From the NCBI GenBank assembly GCA_046583095.1, contig JAYGDB010000113.1, positions 1 to 38,913 on the forward strand: a stretch of DNA of 38,913 nt, given 5' to 3'. The notes beneath the pieces are model-generated. The model worked only from the letters and a program-made list of their open reading frames with translations, had not been told where the DNA came from and made no database searches. Below, in pieces: positions 24,396-32,824 of this stretch (positions are counted from its first letter, which is position 1; each line of letters starts with the position of its first letter). Source of the DNA: JAJDAN01 sp046583095 (GTDB taxonomy: Bacteria > Myxococcota_A > UBA9160 > UBA4427). The translations under genes were made by a program, and so were the position numbers.

Positions 24396-24726
24396 GCGCG
24401 TGCTTCCCGCTTCATGCCCCTTCCCCAACCGATAGTGGTGCAAGGGCGATACCAACGAGAGGCCAGTGAGACAGTCCTGAAGCGGGCCTCGCGCCCGCGT
24501 TCCAAGACGACCGGCAACTCGGTGGCAGTCGCTTCCCCAAATAGGGAGTGCAACCCCCTCCCCGTTTCGCTCAGCTCACCGAGCCACCACGCCCACCCAA
24601 TCCAGAACCCGGTTCAGGCCGCCCGGTCACCGTCCCCGCGGCGAAATCCTCGAGGGGACCGCGCGAGCGGCTACCGATCGGCCGGGTCGCTATCGTTCGC
24701 CGGCCCGACAGCCCACTGGAGACTTC
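24396..24726. other. Intergenic divergent region without recognised gene
   Basis: 331 bp between two divergent genes for exported proteins. It contains no convincing small ORF and no RNA gene. A GGAG lies 6 nt before the ATG at 24727. I see no clean -35/-10 pair on either strand; promoters for both genes must be here. Confidence 0.5.
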
Positions 24727-25617
24727 ATGAACGCGCCTCTCGTCCGCAGGAGCATCTCGCTGCTGCCTGCCCTCGCCCTCCTGCTCGCACCCCTCGCCCA
24801 CGCCGCAGCCGTCGAGGAGCCCAGCACCCCCCTGCTCGCCGAGTCCCCGGTCGCAGCCTCCGATTCGGGCGGAGCCATGAGCGGCAAGGACATCTACGAG
24901 AAGGTGTTGGACAACCGCTTCGACGCCTACGTCGAAGAGATCAGGATGCACTCGGGCGACCGGGGCGGCAACGTCCAGGACACCGAGATGGAGGTGAAGT
25001 ACCTGAACTTCCGGTCGCAGAGCAAGCGAATCCTGTCGAAGTCGATCATGAAGTATTTCGCCCCTCAGGATGTCCGGCACCTGGGCTACCTGGTGATCAA
25101 CAAGGAAGACGGCAGCGAGGATCAGTTCGTCTACCGCCCGAGTTCACGTCGGGTCCAGCGCATCAACCTCCGGGGCGAGGCGATCTTCGGCACGGACTTC
25201 TCGTTCGAAGACATCATTCCGCAGGAGCTCGAGGACGCCACCTACCTGCGCCTGTCGGACGGGGACGTGGACGGCACCCCCGTCTACGTCGTCGAGGTGA
25301 CACCCAAGGAAGAGCAAGACTCGGAGTACTCGAAGTTCGACGTCTATGCGAGTACGGACACCTTCGTGGCCCTGCGCGTGTTCTACTGGGACCAGGACGG
25401 ACTCAAGATCAAGGAGCTCAACTCCAAACCCGACTCGATCAAGATGTACGAGCACGAGGAGGAGGACGGGCTCAAGCAGATCTGGATCGCCGAAGAGCAG
25501 AAGATCGTGCACCTCAAGCTCGAGAGCTGGACCGAACTCTACGTCACGAAGTACGACCCGGACGTGAATCTCAAGGGCCGGCACTTCTCGGAGCGGGAGC
25601 TCACCAAGGGACGCTGA
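24727..25617 (+). CDS. Outer-membrane lipoprotein-sorting-like protein (LolA fold)
   Basis: A 296-aa exported protein. The signal peptide (residues 1-26) ends AHA-A. The mature domain, about 50-290, resembles the 'outer membrane lipoprotein-sorting protein' family, a LolA-like half-barrel that binds lipids. Typical segments are KYLNFRSQSKRILSKS, the DQFVYRPSSRRVQRIN stretch, GTDFSFEDI and the final W-x-Y-V-T-K-Y strand. Family members usually sit beside an MMPL/RND transporter and shuttle lipids or hopanoids to the outer membrane, but no such transporter is in this window. Likely periplasmic lipid carrier. It is convergent with the protease gene (22 bp apart). Confidence 0.85.
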   Translation: MNAPLVRRSISLLPALALLLAPLAHAAAVEEPSTPLLAESPVAASDSGGAMSGKDIYEKVLDNRFDAYVEEIRMHSGDRGGNVQDTEMEVKYLNFRSQSKRILSKSIMKYFAPQDVRHLGYLVINKEDGSEDQFVYRPSSRRVQRINLRGEAIFGTDFSFEDIIPQELEDATYLRLSDGDVDGTPVYVVEVTPKEEQDSEYSKFDVYASTDTFVALRVFYWDQDGLKIKELNSKPDSIKMYEHEEEDGLKQIWIAEEQKIVHLKLESWTELYVTKYDPDVNLKGRHFSERELTKGR

Positions 25618-25639
25618 GCGCGCGGCGATTTCGCTTCGC

Positions 25640-26902
25640 CTAGAACCGGTTCCGCTCCCAGGTCGCCTCACGCAGATCGAGCGCGTATTCGCTGCAGTCG
25701 GTTCCGCGTGGCAGGGCCATCTTGCGGCTGACGGTCTCGCCGCCGGGCAGATTCTCGACGATCACCTCGAAGCGACCGCCGGGACACTCGACCTCGGCGG
25801 AGAACTCACGGATTCCCACCTTGGCCCGATTCTCACCCGTGATCTCCACTTCGAGACGACCGTCTTGCCAGCGGAGCAGGCGCGAGCGCAAGGTGAGCCA
25901 GCGCGCGACGTCCAGCTTGCGGTCTTCGGCGCGATCGAGAGATCCGAGCTCGATCTGGTGGTGATCGTGGTCGAGGGCCACCTGGAACTGGCCACTCACG
26001 TTGAGCCCGAGAAGCCCCACGACCTCGTCGGTCGCGCAGGACTCGCAGACCGCGACCGTCACCCACTCCACCACCGCATCTCCGAGCCACACGGCATCGA
26101 CGATCACGAGGGGCGCTTCGATCTCGCCGCTCGCCGTCCGCAGAATGGCGAGCGGCGCATCTCGGGGCACTTCGATCTCGAGCAGATCGAGTGCCTTCCG
26201 GTTGAGGGTCGTATAGGTCGCCCCGGTGTCGAAGATCATCGAGAACTCTTCGCCGTAGCGGGGGCCGTCAAAGAAGGCCGCCACCTGCATGCGCTCCCCC
26301 TGCCCCTGGTAGGGGATCACCACGTCGCCCCGGGCCTCCCGGATCAGCCTGGCATCCCGGGCTTCCTCAGCAGCCCGGGCGGCTTCGGCAGCGGCGCTGG
26401 GAAGCTCTGCGGCGAAATGCGTGGGCTCGGGCTCTGCACCCAACAGGCCCACCAGCGTGTTGCCGAAGCCGACCACCCGCTCGCGGTTCACATCGCCGCT
26501 GGGGCCCGCCAGCAGTTCGAGGCCCTCCTTCACGGCCTGCGTACGCATTCCGGGGAAATAGAAGGGGACGCAGAGCAACACGACGAGGCACCAGAACCAC
26601 GCGACCCCTCCCAGCTCGGCGAGTCGGGAGCCCGTTCGGATCAGGCCCGCAAGCCCCACGATCGGAAGCAGGACCAAGGCCAGGGCCGCCGTCACCGCCG
26701 GGAACGAGGCCAGGTTACGCGCCAGACCGATCCCGGTCAGAGCGCCGATGGCGAGGAGCACGATCGGGACGGCCGTGACCGCCACGAGAACACCGAGACA
26801 ACCCCCCCGTGAGCGCGGCTCGCCCGCCTCCAGCTCGTCCAGCTCCTCGACGGATTCCCCCCTGGCCACAACGGGAGAATCACCCACCGGGCTCACGCAC
26901 AC
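25640..26902 (-). CDS. Membrane-anchored retropepsin-like aspartic protease
   Basis: A 420-aa protein with an acidic cytoplasmic start, three hydrophobic helices (about 36-60, 67-88, 100-117), an Ala/Glu/Arg-rich coiled region (about 160-190) and a clan-AA aspartic protease domain (about 195-320). The catalytic Asp is 225 in FDTGAT; the flap/second motif region VVGLLGLNV is near 295. One such domain is half a pepsin, so a homodimer is expected, as in retroviral proteases. A C-terminal beta domain of about 100 residues follows. It lies 15 bp after the permease gene. There is no ATG; GTG 26902 is the longest start, with GTGs at 26896 and 26887 also possible. Confidence 0.8.
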   Translation of the reverse strand: MCVSPVGDSPVVARGESVEELDELEAGEPRSRGGCLGVLVAVTAVPIVLLAIGALTGIGLARNLASFPAVTAALALVLLPIVGLAGLIRTGSRLAELGGVAWFWCLVVLLCVPFYFPGMRTQAVKEGLELLAGPSGDVNRERVVGFGNTLVGLLGAEPEPTHFAAELPSAAAEAARAAEEARDARLIREARGDVVIPYQGQGERMQVAAFFDGPRYGEEFSMIFDTGATYTTLNRKALDLLEIEVPRDAPLAILRTASGEIEAPLVIVDAVWLGDAVVEWVTVAVCESCATDEVVGLLGLNVSGQFQVALDHDHHQIELGSLDRAEDRKLDVARWLTLRSRLLRWQDGRLEVEITGENRAKVGIREFSAEVECPGGRFEVIVENLPGGETVSRKMALPRGTDCSEYALDLREATWERNRF

Positions 26903-26917
26903 CAGCGACCGGCTGGC

Positions 26918-28396
26918 TCAGCCGCCAGAGCCCGCCCTCTCGCGCGCCGCGATCGCGAACGCCTCTTCGGGAGAGTAGACGAGCTGACGCCGTCCCCAGA
27001 CCGCGAAGTAGACGAGCCCGAGCACGTACCAGACGGCGGCGCCGATCACGACCTTCTGGTAGATCGGATCGGAGATGAAGAGCGCCACGCACGTGACCGC
27101 AGCGATCGAGAGAGCCACCACGGCCCCGGCGATGCCCAAGGGGCTCCGGTACGGGCGCTCGATGTCCGGTAGACGAATTCGAAGCAGGATGAACGACGAC
27201 ATCTGGAGCACGTACGACACGACGGCACCGAAGACCGCCATGTTGATCAGCACCGCACCGACGGGGTGTTCCGCGCCCAGCGCGTAGATCGTCAGCGCCA
27301 CCAGGTATCCGAGCCCGGCCCCGGCGATCAGAGCCACGTGCGGAGTCTCGCGATCCGCGTGCGTCCGCGAGAGCCAGCGCGGGAAGTAACCCGCCCGCGA
27401 GAGCGAAAAGATCTGCCGCCCGTACGCGAAGATGATGGTATGGAAGCTTGCGACGAGTCCCGCGACGGCAACGAGCGCGAGCAGACGCGTCCCGAGGCCC
27501 GTCCCGAACACCGTGCGGAGTCCTTCGAAGAGGGGCTCGTCCGAGCGTCCGAGCACCGCCGCGCCCGGGGCGATGCCGGCGCTCAGGATCAACGTCGCGA
27601 AGGCACACACCACCAGGGTTGCGAGCCCCAGCAGGATCCCCCGCGGCATGTCGACCTTCGGGTTGTGCGACTCCTCGGCCGCCAGCGGTAGCTCCTCGAT
27701 CGCGAGGTAGAACCAGATTGCAAACGGCAACGCGCCGACGATGCCCGCGACGCCCCGCGGAAGAAAGGCCGACTGACCCGCCTCGGGTTCGACGGTGTTG
27801 GCGTACTGGGCGAGGTCGAGGTTCAGAAACGCCCCGATGTAGAACACGCCGAGAATCGCGAGAGCCAGGACGGTAATCGCGACGGTGAAGCGAAACGACG
27901 CTTCGACGCCGACCACGTTCAGCCCCACGAAGACCACGTAGGCGAGCGCCCACCAGGCGGGCGCCCAGGCGTCGGGCGTCTCGAAGATCGCGCCAAGGTA
28001 GCCGCCGATGCCGACCACGATCACCGCGGGCGTCAGGACGTACTCCATGTTCTCGGCCAGGCCGGTCACGTAGGCGCCCCATGGCCCCATGGCCGAGCGC
28101 GCAAACGAGTAGGCGCCGCCCGTGTGCGGAAGCGCCGAGGACATCTCCGCAATCGAGAAGCAGAGGCCCACGTACATCAGGGTAATGATTCCGGTCGCGA
28201 TCAGGAGCCCGCCGAAGCCCCCGGCCGCGAGTCCGAAGTTCCAGCCGAAGAAGTCGCCACTGATGACAGCCCCCACCCCCAGGGCCCACAGCGAGCCTAC
28301 GCCCGCATAACGTCGCAACTTCCGACCTTCGAAATAGCTCGCCCCGACGTCGTTGTACTCGACGCCCCCGGCTCGCTTCTGTGGCGCGTCCGTCAC
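26918..28396 (-). CDS. APC-family permease, ethanolamine-permease-like
   Basis: A 492-aa transporter with about 12 membrane helices. The first helix reads GVGAVISGDFFGWNFGL, a pattern typical of the ethanolamine permease branch. The EELPLAAEESHNPKVDMPRG segment is the usual APC helix 6/loop region. Import of a small amine or amino acid by proton symport is expected. The GTG start overlaps the stop of the E2 gene by 4 bp, so it is translated with the dehydrogenase genes. Ethanolamine would yield acetaldehyde, which is also a product of acetoin cleavage, but no ammonia-lyase is in the window. Substrate remains inferred. Confidence 0.85.
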   Translation of the reverse strand: MTDAPQKRAGGVEYNDVGASYFEGRKLRRYAGVGSLWALGVGAVISGDFFGWNFGLAAGGFGGLLIATGIITLMYVGLCFSIAEMSSALPHTGGAYSFARSAMGPWGAYVTGLAENMEYVLTPAVIVVGIGGYLGAIFETPDAWAPAWWALAYVVFVGLNVVGVEASFRFTVAITVLALAILGVFYIGAFLNLDLAQYANTVEPEAGQSAFLPRGVAGIVGALPFAIWFYLAIEELPLAAEESHNPKVDMPRGILLGLATLVVCAFATLILSAGIAPGAAVLGRSDEPLFEGLRTVFGTGLGTRLLALVAVAGLVASFHTIIFAYGRQIFSLSRAGYFPRWLSRTHADRETPHVALIAGAGLGYLVALTIYALGAEHPVGAVLINMAVFGAVVSYVLQMSSFILLRIRLPDIERPYRSPLGIAGAVVALSIAAVTCVALFISDPIYQKVVIGAAVWYVLGLVYFAVWGRRQLVYSPEEAFAIAARERAGSGG

Positions 28397-29676
28397 GCGA
28401 GATGCTCCCGGACTAGACGGTTCACGGCCTCCGCACCGTCGACTGCAAGGGCATGACCACAGCCTTCGATCGACTCACACCTCGCGTTCGGGATTGCGGT
28501 GGCAACGGCCGCGCCGTTCGGGGTGAGGAGATCGTCGCCGGCGAGCAGGACGAGAGTGGGCACCGTGATCTCGCCGAGATCCGAGCCGCGGGTTCCCGAC
28601 CACGCGACGAGGCCGGCGCGGGTCCGCACCAGCGTGACGGCAGGGATGCGCCTCACACTCGAGGCGAGCCCGCGAAGTGTCCGCGCGCGGGCCTTCTCGT
28701 CGCCGAGCAGGCGCTCCCCGAACAGCCACGGGGCCAGAAACGCCGCCACGGTGTCCGGGCTCGCCTCGCCCGCAACTCGCATCCAGGCCTCTGAAACAGA
28801 AGCCAGGCGCGGGCTCACCTCGAGGAACGGGGTGATCAGGGTGAGCGACCGGACGCGAGCCGGATGACAGAGCGCCAGTTCGATCGCGACACAAGCTCCG
28901 AGGCTGGCACCCACCACGTGAGCAGGCGCTTCGAGCACAGCGGCGACGTCCTCAGCGGCGCGGCCGACCTCGTAAGCCTCGAGGTCTGGTGCGTCGGAAC
29001 CGCCGACGCCACGTGGGTTCACGCCGATCACCTCGAAGTCGGGAGCCAGGACCGATGTCTGGAGCGCAAAGGACGAGACGTCCGTCCCGAATCCCGGCAA
29101 CAGGACGACCGGGTCTCCCGCTCCCTCGCGAAGCACTTCGAGACCCACTCCCGCTTCCACCCGGGTGAGCATCTCTCGTGCGGCCAGCCAGCGCTCGATG
29201 TCCTGCTTGGTGACCCGGCCGTTGGGACCGGTACCGGAGACGAGATCCAGATCCACGTCGAGCTTCTTCGCCAGAGCCCGCGCGGCGGGAGCAACCGCCT
29301 TGCGCTCGCCCGAGGATGGACGCGCGAGCGGCGCGGGAGCACTCGCAGCTTGGGCTGCCTCGACGACCTCTATGATCGACCCCTCCGGCGGCACGTATGC
29401 GGCTGCGAACGCGTCCGCATCGAGGGCCTCGTCGGCTTCTTCGGTGATCGCGGCCAGCAGGACACCGCAGGGCAGAGTCTCTCCCGGCTCGGCATAGACA
29501 TGTCGCAGGGTCCCGCTCACCGTGGCCTCGATCTCGCTCTCGGCCTTCTCGGTCTCGATGATCAGAACCGTCTCGCCCTTCTCGACCCGGCCTCCGATCG
29601 GGATCGGCCACTCGACGACCGTGCCCTCCTCCATGGTCATACCCAGGCGGGGCATTACGATGGCGATCGCGGCCAC
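28393..29676 (-). CDS. acoC: AcoC-like E2: lipoyl domain, E1/E3-binding domain and alpha/beta-hydrolase domain
   Basis: A 427-aa acyltransferase-type subunit. A lipoyl domain (1-80) has lipoyl-Lys44 in the ETEKAESE turn. After an Ala/Pro linker comes a peripheral-subunit-binding domain (about 127-165, ARALAKKLDVDL to DIERWLA). An alpha/beta-hydrolase domain follows (about 180-427) with nucleophile Ser258 in GASLG, Asp in AGDDLL and His in GCGHA. This replaces the usual CAT acetyltransferase core and matches the architecture of acetoin dehydrogenase AcoC, with a binding domain added. It starts with GTG 3 bp after E1-beta. Expected role: transfer of the acetyl group to CoA. The acetoin substrate is likely, not certain. 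Confidence 0.85.
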   Translation of the reverse strand: MAAIAIVMPRLGMTMEEGTVVEWPIPIGGRVEKGETVLIIETEKAESEIEATVSGTLRHVYAEPGETLPCGVLLAAITEEADEALDADAFAAAYVPPEGSIIEVVEAAQAASAPAPLARPSSGERKAVAPAARALAKKLDVDLDLVSGTGPNGRVTKQDIERWLAAREMLTRVEAGVGLEVLREGAGDPVVLLPGFGTDVSSFALQTSVLAPDFEVIGVNPRGVGGSDAPDLEAYEVGRAAEDVAAVLEAPAHVVGASLGACVAIELALCHPARVRSLTLITPFLEVSPRLASVSEAWMRVAGEASPDTVAAFLAPWLFGERLLGDEKARARTLRGLASSVRRIPAVTLVRTRAGLVAWSGTRGSDLGEITVPTLVLLAGDDLLTPNGAAVATAIPNARCESIEGCGHALAVDGAEAVNRLVREHLA

Positions 29677-29679
29677 GGG

Positions 29680-30684
29680 TCAGCCCTGCGCGCGAACCGC
29701 TTCGAGGACTTTGGCGGGCGACGGCAGGTAGGCCTGTTCCAGCGGCCGGCTGAAGGGAACCGGGCAGTGGGGTGCTGTCACGCGCTTGACCGGCGTCTGC
29801 AAGGAGTCGAAGCCCTGGTCGACGCACAGCGCCGCCACGTCGCTCGCCACCGAGGAGCGCGGGGTGCTCTCGTCGACGATGACCACCCGCCCTGTCTTCG
29901 CGAGCGTCTCGAGGATCGCCTCTTCGTCGAGGGGCTGGAGGGAACGCAGATCGAGAACATCCGCTTCGATGCCCTCCTCCGCGAGCTGCTTGGCGGCGGT
30001 CACGCAGATCGGCAACGTACCGCCGAAGCCGATCAACGAGACGTCACCGCCCTCGCGGACGAGCTTCGCCTTGCCGATCGGCACCTCGTAGTCGCCCTCC
30101 GGGACCTCCCCCTTGGCACCGAGCACGAGCTTCGCTTCGCAGAAGACCACCGGGTTGTCGTCGCGGATCGCAGACAGCAGCAGCCCCTTGGCATCGGCTG
30201 GATTCGAAGGGATCACCGTCTTGAGGCCGGGGATGCCCGCCGTCATCCAATAGAGCGACTGACTGTGCTGGGCCGCGGCCTGCATTCCCGCGCCCGAAAC
30301 CGTTCGCACCGTCAGCGGGATGCGCACCTTGCCGCCGAACATGTAGCGGAGCTTCGCGGCCTGGTTCAGGAGCGGATCGAGACACGTCCCGAGGAAGTCC
30401 ATGAACATCAGCTCGGCGATCGGGCGGAGACCCGTCGCGGCGGCACCGACTGCCGTGCCGATGATGCCCATCTCGCTGATCGGCGTGTCGAGGACCCGAT
30501 CGGGGAACGCCTTTACGAGCCCCCGGGTGGTGCCGAGCACGCCCCCCATCTCGTCGATCCCGTCACCTTCGCGATGCCCGCCTCCCGCGACGTCCTCGCC
30601 GAGGAGGATCACGTCGGGATCGCTCTCCATCGCGATCTGAATCGCCTCGTTGATCGCCTGCCCGAGGTTCAAGGTTCGACTCAT
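29680..30684 (-). CDS. acoB: Acetoin/2-oxoacid dehydrogenase E1 component, beta subunit
   Basis: A 334-aa transketolase-fold E1-beta. The thiamine-activating Glu region is ILLGEDVA near residue 30. Other markers are the DTPISEMGI segment, RYMFGGK, the AQHSQS loop and the C-terminal DLRSLQPLD. It forms an alpha2beta2 E1 with the next gene. GGAGG lies 10 nt upstream, and the ATG overlaps the E1-alpha stop as ATGA, giving coupled synthesis. Acetoin, pyruvate and branched-chain E1-beta proteins look alike; the AcoC-type E2 next to it tips the call to acetoin-type. Confidence 0.9.
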   Translation of the reverse strand: MSRTLNLGQAINEAIQIAMESDPDVILLGEDVAGGGHREGDGIDEMGGVLGTTRGLVKAFPDRVLDTPISEMGIIGTAVGAAATGLRPIAELMFMDFLGTCLDPLLNQAAKLRYMFGGKVRIPLTVRTVSGAGMQAAAQHSQSLYWMTAGIPGLKTVIPSNPADAKGLLLSAIRDDNPVVFCEAKLVLGAKGEVPEGDYEVPIGKAKLVREGGDVSLIGFGGTLPICVTAAKQLAEEGIEADVLDLRSLQPLDEEAILETLAKTGRVVIVDESTPRSSVASDVAALCVDQGFDSLQTPVKRVTAPHCPVPFSRPLEQAYLPSPAKVLEAVRAQG

Positions 30685-31673
30685 CGCCTTGCCTCCTCGC
30701 TGCTGGAGGTCTCCGCGTAGACGTCGGAGGTCAGCTCGCTGAGGTCCGGGAAGGGCGCCGCCTCGGCGGCCTCGACGGCGGCAGCGAGTTCCTCCTCCAC
30801 CTCGAGATCGATACGCCGCAGGTCGTCCGGGTCCACCAGGGCCGCCTCGACGGCATGACCCTCGAAGTTCTGGAGGGGATCGCGATTCTGGATCCAGTCC
30901 TCGGCCTCTTCCTTGGAGCGATACACCAGGGGATCCCCCACGAAGTGGCCCCCGAAGCGATACGTCTTGCACTCGAGCAGCACCGGCCCCTGGCCGCTGC
31001 GGCAGTGCTCGAGGGCCTCCCCCGCCTTCTCGAAGACGTCGAAGAAGTCCATGCCGTCCGCGATCAGGCTCTTCATCGCGTAGGAGGTGGCACGCACGGC
31101 GATATCCTTCACGGGCACGACGAAGTCCGTCGGGGTGAACTCGCCGAAGCCGTTGTTCTCCACCACGTAGAGGGCCGGAAGTTTCCAGTTCGAGGCCATG
31201 TTGAGCGACTCGTGGAAGGCGCCCTGGTTGCTGGCACCGTCGCCGAAGAACGCCACGGCCACACCGCCCGTTCGCTTCAGCTTGGCGGTGAGGGCTGCCC
31301 CGGTCGCGAGCGGGATACCCGCCCCCACGATCCCGTTGGCTCCTAGCATGCCCTTCTCGACGTCGGCGATGTGCATCGAGCCACCCTTGCCCTTGCAGAG
31401 CCCCGTCGCCCGACCGAAGAGCTCGGCCATCATGCCCGCGACATCGACCCCCTTCGCGATGCAGTGTCCGTGGCCGCGATGGGTCGATGCCACTGTATCG
31501 GATTTGCTGAGGTGCGTGCACACGCCGACAGCAATGGCTTCTTCCCCAGCGTAGAGATGCATGAAGCCGCCCATCTTGCCGGCGGCAACCAGATCCCCGA
31601 TCTTCGTCTCGAAGGCCCGGATCATTCGCATATTGCGGTAGGCGTGTAGCAACCGTTCGCGTGACAAATCCAT
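30681..31673 (-). CDS. acoA: Acetoin/2-oxoacid dehydrogenase E1 component, alpha subunit
   Basis: A 330-aa thiamine-diphosphate-binding E1-alpha. The ThDP motif runs from GDGASNQGAFHE to VVENN around residues 155-190. The RGHGH and KGKGGSMH loops bind substrate/phosphate, as in acetoin and pyruvate E1-alpha. The C-terminus is acidic and Ala/Glu-rich. ATG 31673 follows AGGAGGG; the six extra upstream codons from 31691 are unlikely. First gene of the five-gene leftward operon. No dihydrolipoamide dehydrogenase (E3) is present, so it must be shared from elsewhere. Confidence 0.9.
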   Translation of the reverse strand: MDLSRERLLHAYRNMRMIRAFETKIGDLVAAGKMGGFMHLYAGEEAIAVGVCTHLSKSDTVASTHRGHGHCIAKGVDVAGMMAELFGRATGLCKGKGGSMHIADVEKGMLGANGIVGAGIPLATGAALTAKLKRTGGVAVAFFGDGASNQGAFHESLNMASNWKLPALYVVENNGFGEFTPTDFVVPVKDIAVRATSYAMKSLIADGMDFFDVFEKAGEALEHCRSGQGPVLLECKTYRFGGHFVGDPLVYRSKEEAEDWIQNRDPLQNFEGHAVEAALVDPDDLRRIDLEVEEELAAAVEAAEAAPFPDLSELTSDVYAETSSSEEARR

Positions 31674-31694
31674 CGCAGCCCTCCTGGGCACGCC

Positions 31695-31725
31695 ACCATA
31701 TCACGGAACGGCGCTTGGTTTTCAA
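31695..31725 (-). promoter_or_regulatory. Weak candidate promoter for the acoABC-permease-protease operon
   Basis: Minus strand TTGAAA (31725-31720), 19-bp spacer, TATGGT (31700-31695), 22 bp before the E1-alpha ATG. The spacer is longer than ideal, and the only other upstream promoter would be that of tRNA-Pro. Confidence 0.3.
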
Positions 31726-31787
31726 GGCCAGTGCGTGACGGCGCGCTCGGGTCGAGCCACGAATCCGCAAGGGGCACCGGGGAGTGC

Positions 31788-31864
31788 TGGTCGGGCCGGC
31801 GAGATTCGAACTCGCGACCTCTTGACCCCCAGTCAAGCGCGCTACCAAGCTGCGCCACGGCCCG
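31788..31864 (-). tRNA. tRNA-Pro (anticodon GGG)
   Basis: Minus-strand cloverleaf. Acceptor CGGGCCG/CGGCCCG, D-arm GCGC-AGCTTGGTA-GCGC, anticodon stem CTTGA/TCAAG with loop CTGGGGG (anticodon GGG, reads CCC/CCU), T-arm with TTCGAAT, discriminator A and an encoded CCA. The C1-G72 pair with A73 is typical of bacterial tRNA-Pro. Confidence 0.95.
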
Positions 31865-31913
31865 CCGGCGGGAGGGGTAGCCTTCCCGAGTCCATCTGTC
31901 GATGGGATTCGGC

Positions 31914-32744
31914 TCAGGGAATGTCGAGATCGTCGAGCGGCGTGCCCAGCCAGCGTTCCTCGCTCCATGCGCGTCCAACGCCCGTGGGTGCGTCTTCGAG
32001 AAGGGATCGCCCCAGGTCGTGGACTCGGCGTGGAACACCGCCGGACAGACGGTGGATCCGCTCCAGCGCGGCATCGTTGAAGCGCTCGCAAAGCTCGTTG
32101 GGCAAGCACGCCCGCTGCAGGCGGGTCAGTACGTAGAGCTGGGTCTCCAACAAGCTCATCGGCTGGCTGAGCCTCACGTCGACGATCTCCCTGCGCAGCG
32201 CGGCGAATACGCGACTCGAGATGCTGTCGTCCGTAGCCGCCAGGACGACCCGCAGCCGGTTACCCGACTCCCGCACCAGCTGACCGAGATCCTGGGCGGT
32301 CTCCAACGGCATCGAGTTGCCATCGTCGATCAGCAGCACGAACACCTCGCCACGCTCGGCTTCACGGCGGACGAATCGCAAGAAGTCGCCACGGGAATCC
32401 TCGCCCGAGTCCTCGCCCAGCAGGCCGAGACTCCAAGCACACAACTCCTGCGAGGTGACGGCAGCGTAGGGTAGGAAGAGGCAGCGGAAGCCGGGAGCCA
32501 GTCGCTTCGCGAGCAGCCGCAGAAACAGGGTCTTGCCGAAGCCCGGGGGCGCGCTCAGCGCTGCCGTACGGCCGCTGCGAACGGCCCTCTCCAACGCGAG
32601 CAGGCCCTCCTCACTGGCCTCTCGCGGAACGTACTCGTCCGGGTTGGAGGTCTCCCCAAACGGGTCGAGGGCGACGACACCCGCGGATGCACGGCGCGCC
32701 TCACGAGATTCCAGTCGATGATCCTGATCGCTCGACAATCCCAA
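31914..32744 (-). CDS. ExeA/GspA-like AAA ATPase
   Basis: About 276 aa, cytoplasmic. Walker A APPGFGKT is at about residues 65-72 and Walker B VLLIDDGN at about 138. An arginine-containing sensor region (LAATDDS) and a C-terminal winged-helix-like part with GGVPRRVHDL follow. This matches the AAA domain of ExeA/GspA and MSHA-type ATPases, but the membrane and peptidoglycan-binding parts of ExeA are absent. The start is unclear: TTG 32744 or 32738, with no ATG upstream in frame. Its partner is unknown; nearest genes are merR and tRNA-Pro. It may act in secretion, transposition-like or regulatory ATP-switching. Confidence 0.75.
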   Translation of the reverse strand: MGLSSDQDHRLESREARRASAGVVALDPFGETSNPDEYVPREASEEGLLALERAVRSGRTAALSAPPGFGKTLFLRLLAKRLAPGFRCLFLPYAAVTSQELCAWSLGLLGEDSGEDSRGDFLRFVRREAERGEVFVLLIDDGNSMPLETAQDLGQLVRESGNRLRVVLAATDDSISSRVFAALRREIVDVRLSQPMSLLETQLYVLTRLQRACLPNELCERFNDAALERIHRLSGGVPRRVHDLGRSLLEDAPTGVGRAWSEERWLGTPLDDLDIP

Positions 32745-32824
32745 TCACTCGTCCCGGCGGGGACAGAACCAGCCCGCCCGGGCCTGTTCCGAGGATCTGC
32801 CCGCTCTTCCTCGAACGCCGACCC

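Noticed and set aside
30685..32109. Upstream part of an 809-codon frame that ends as E1-beta
   Set aside because: It passes out of frame through E1-alpha and the tRNA-Pro gene; the E1-beta ATG at 30684 with GGAGG is the real start.
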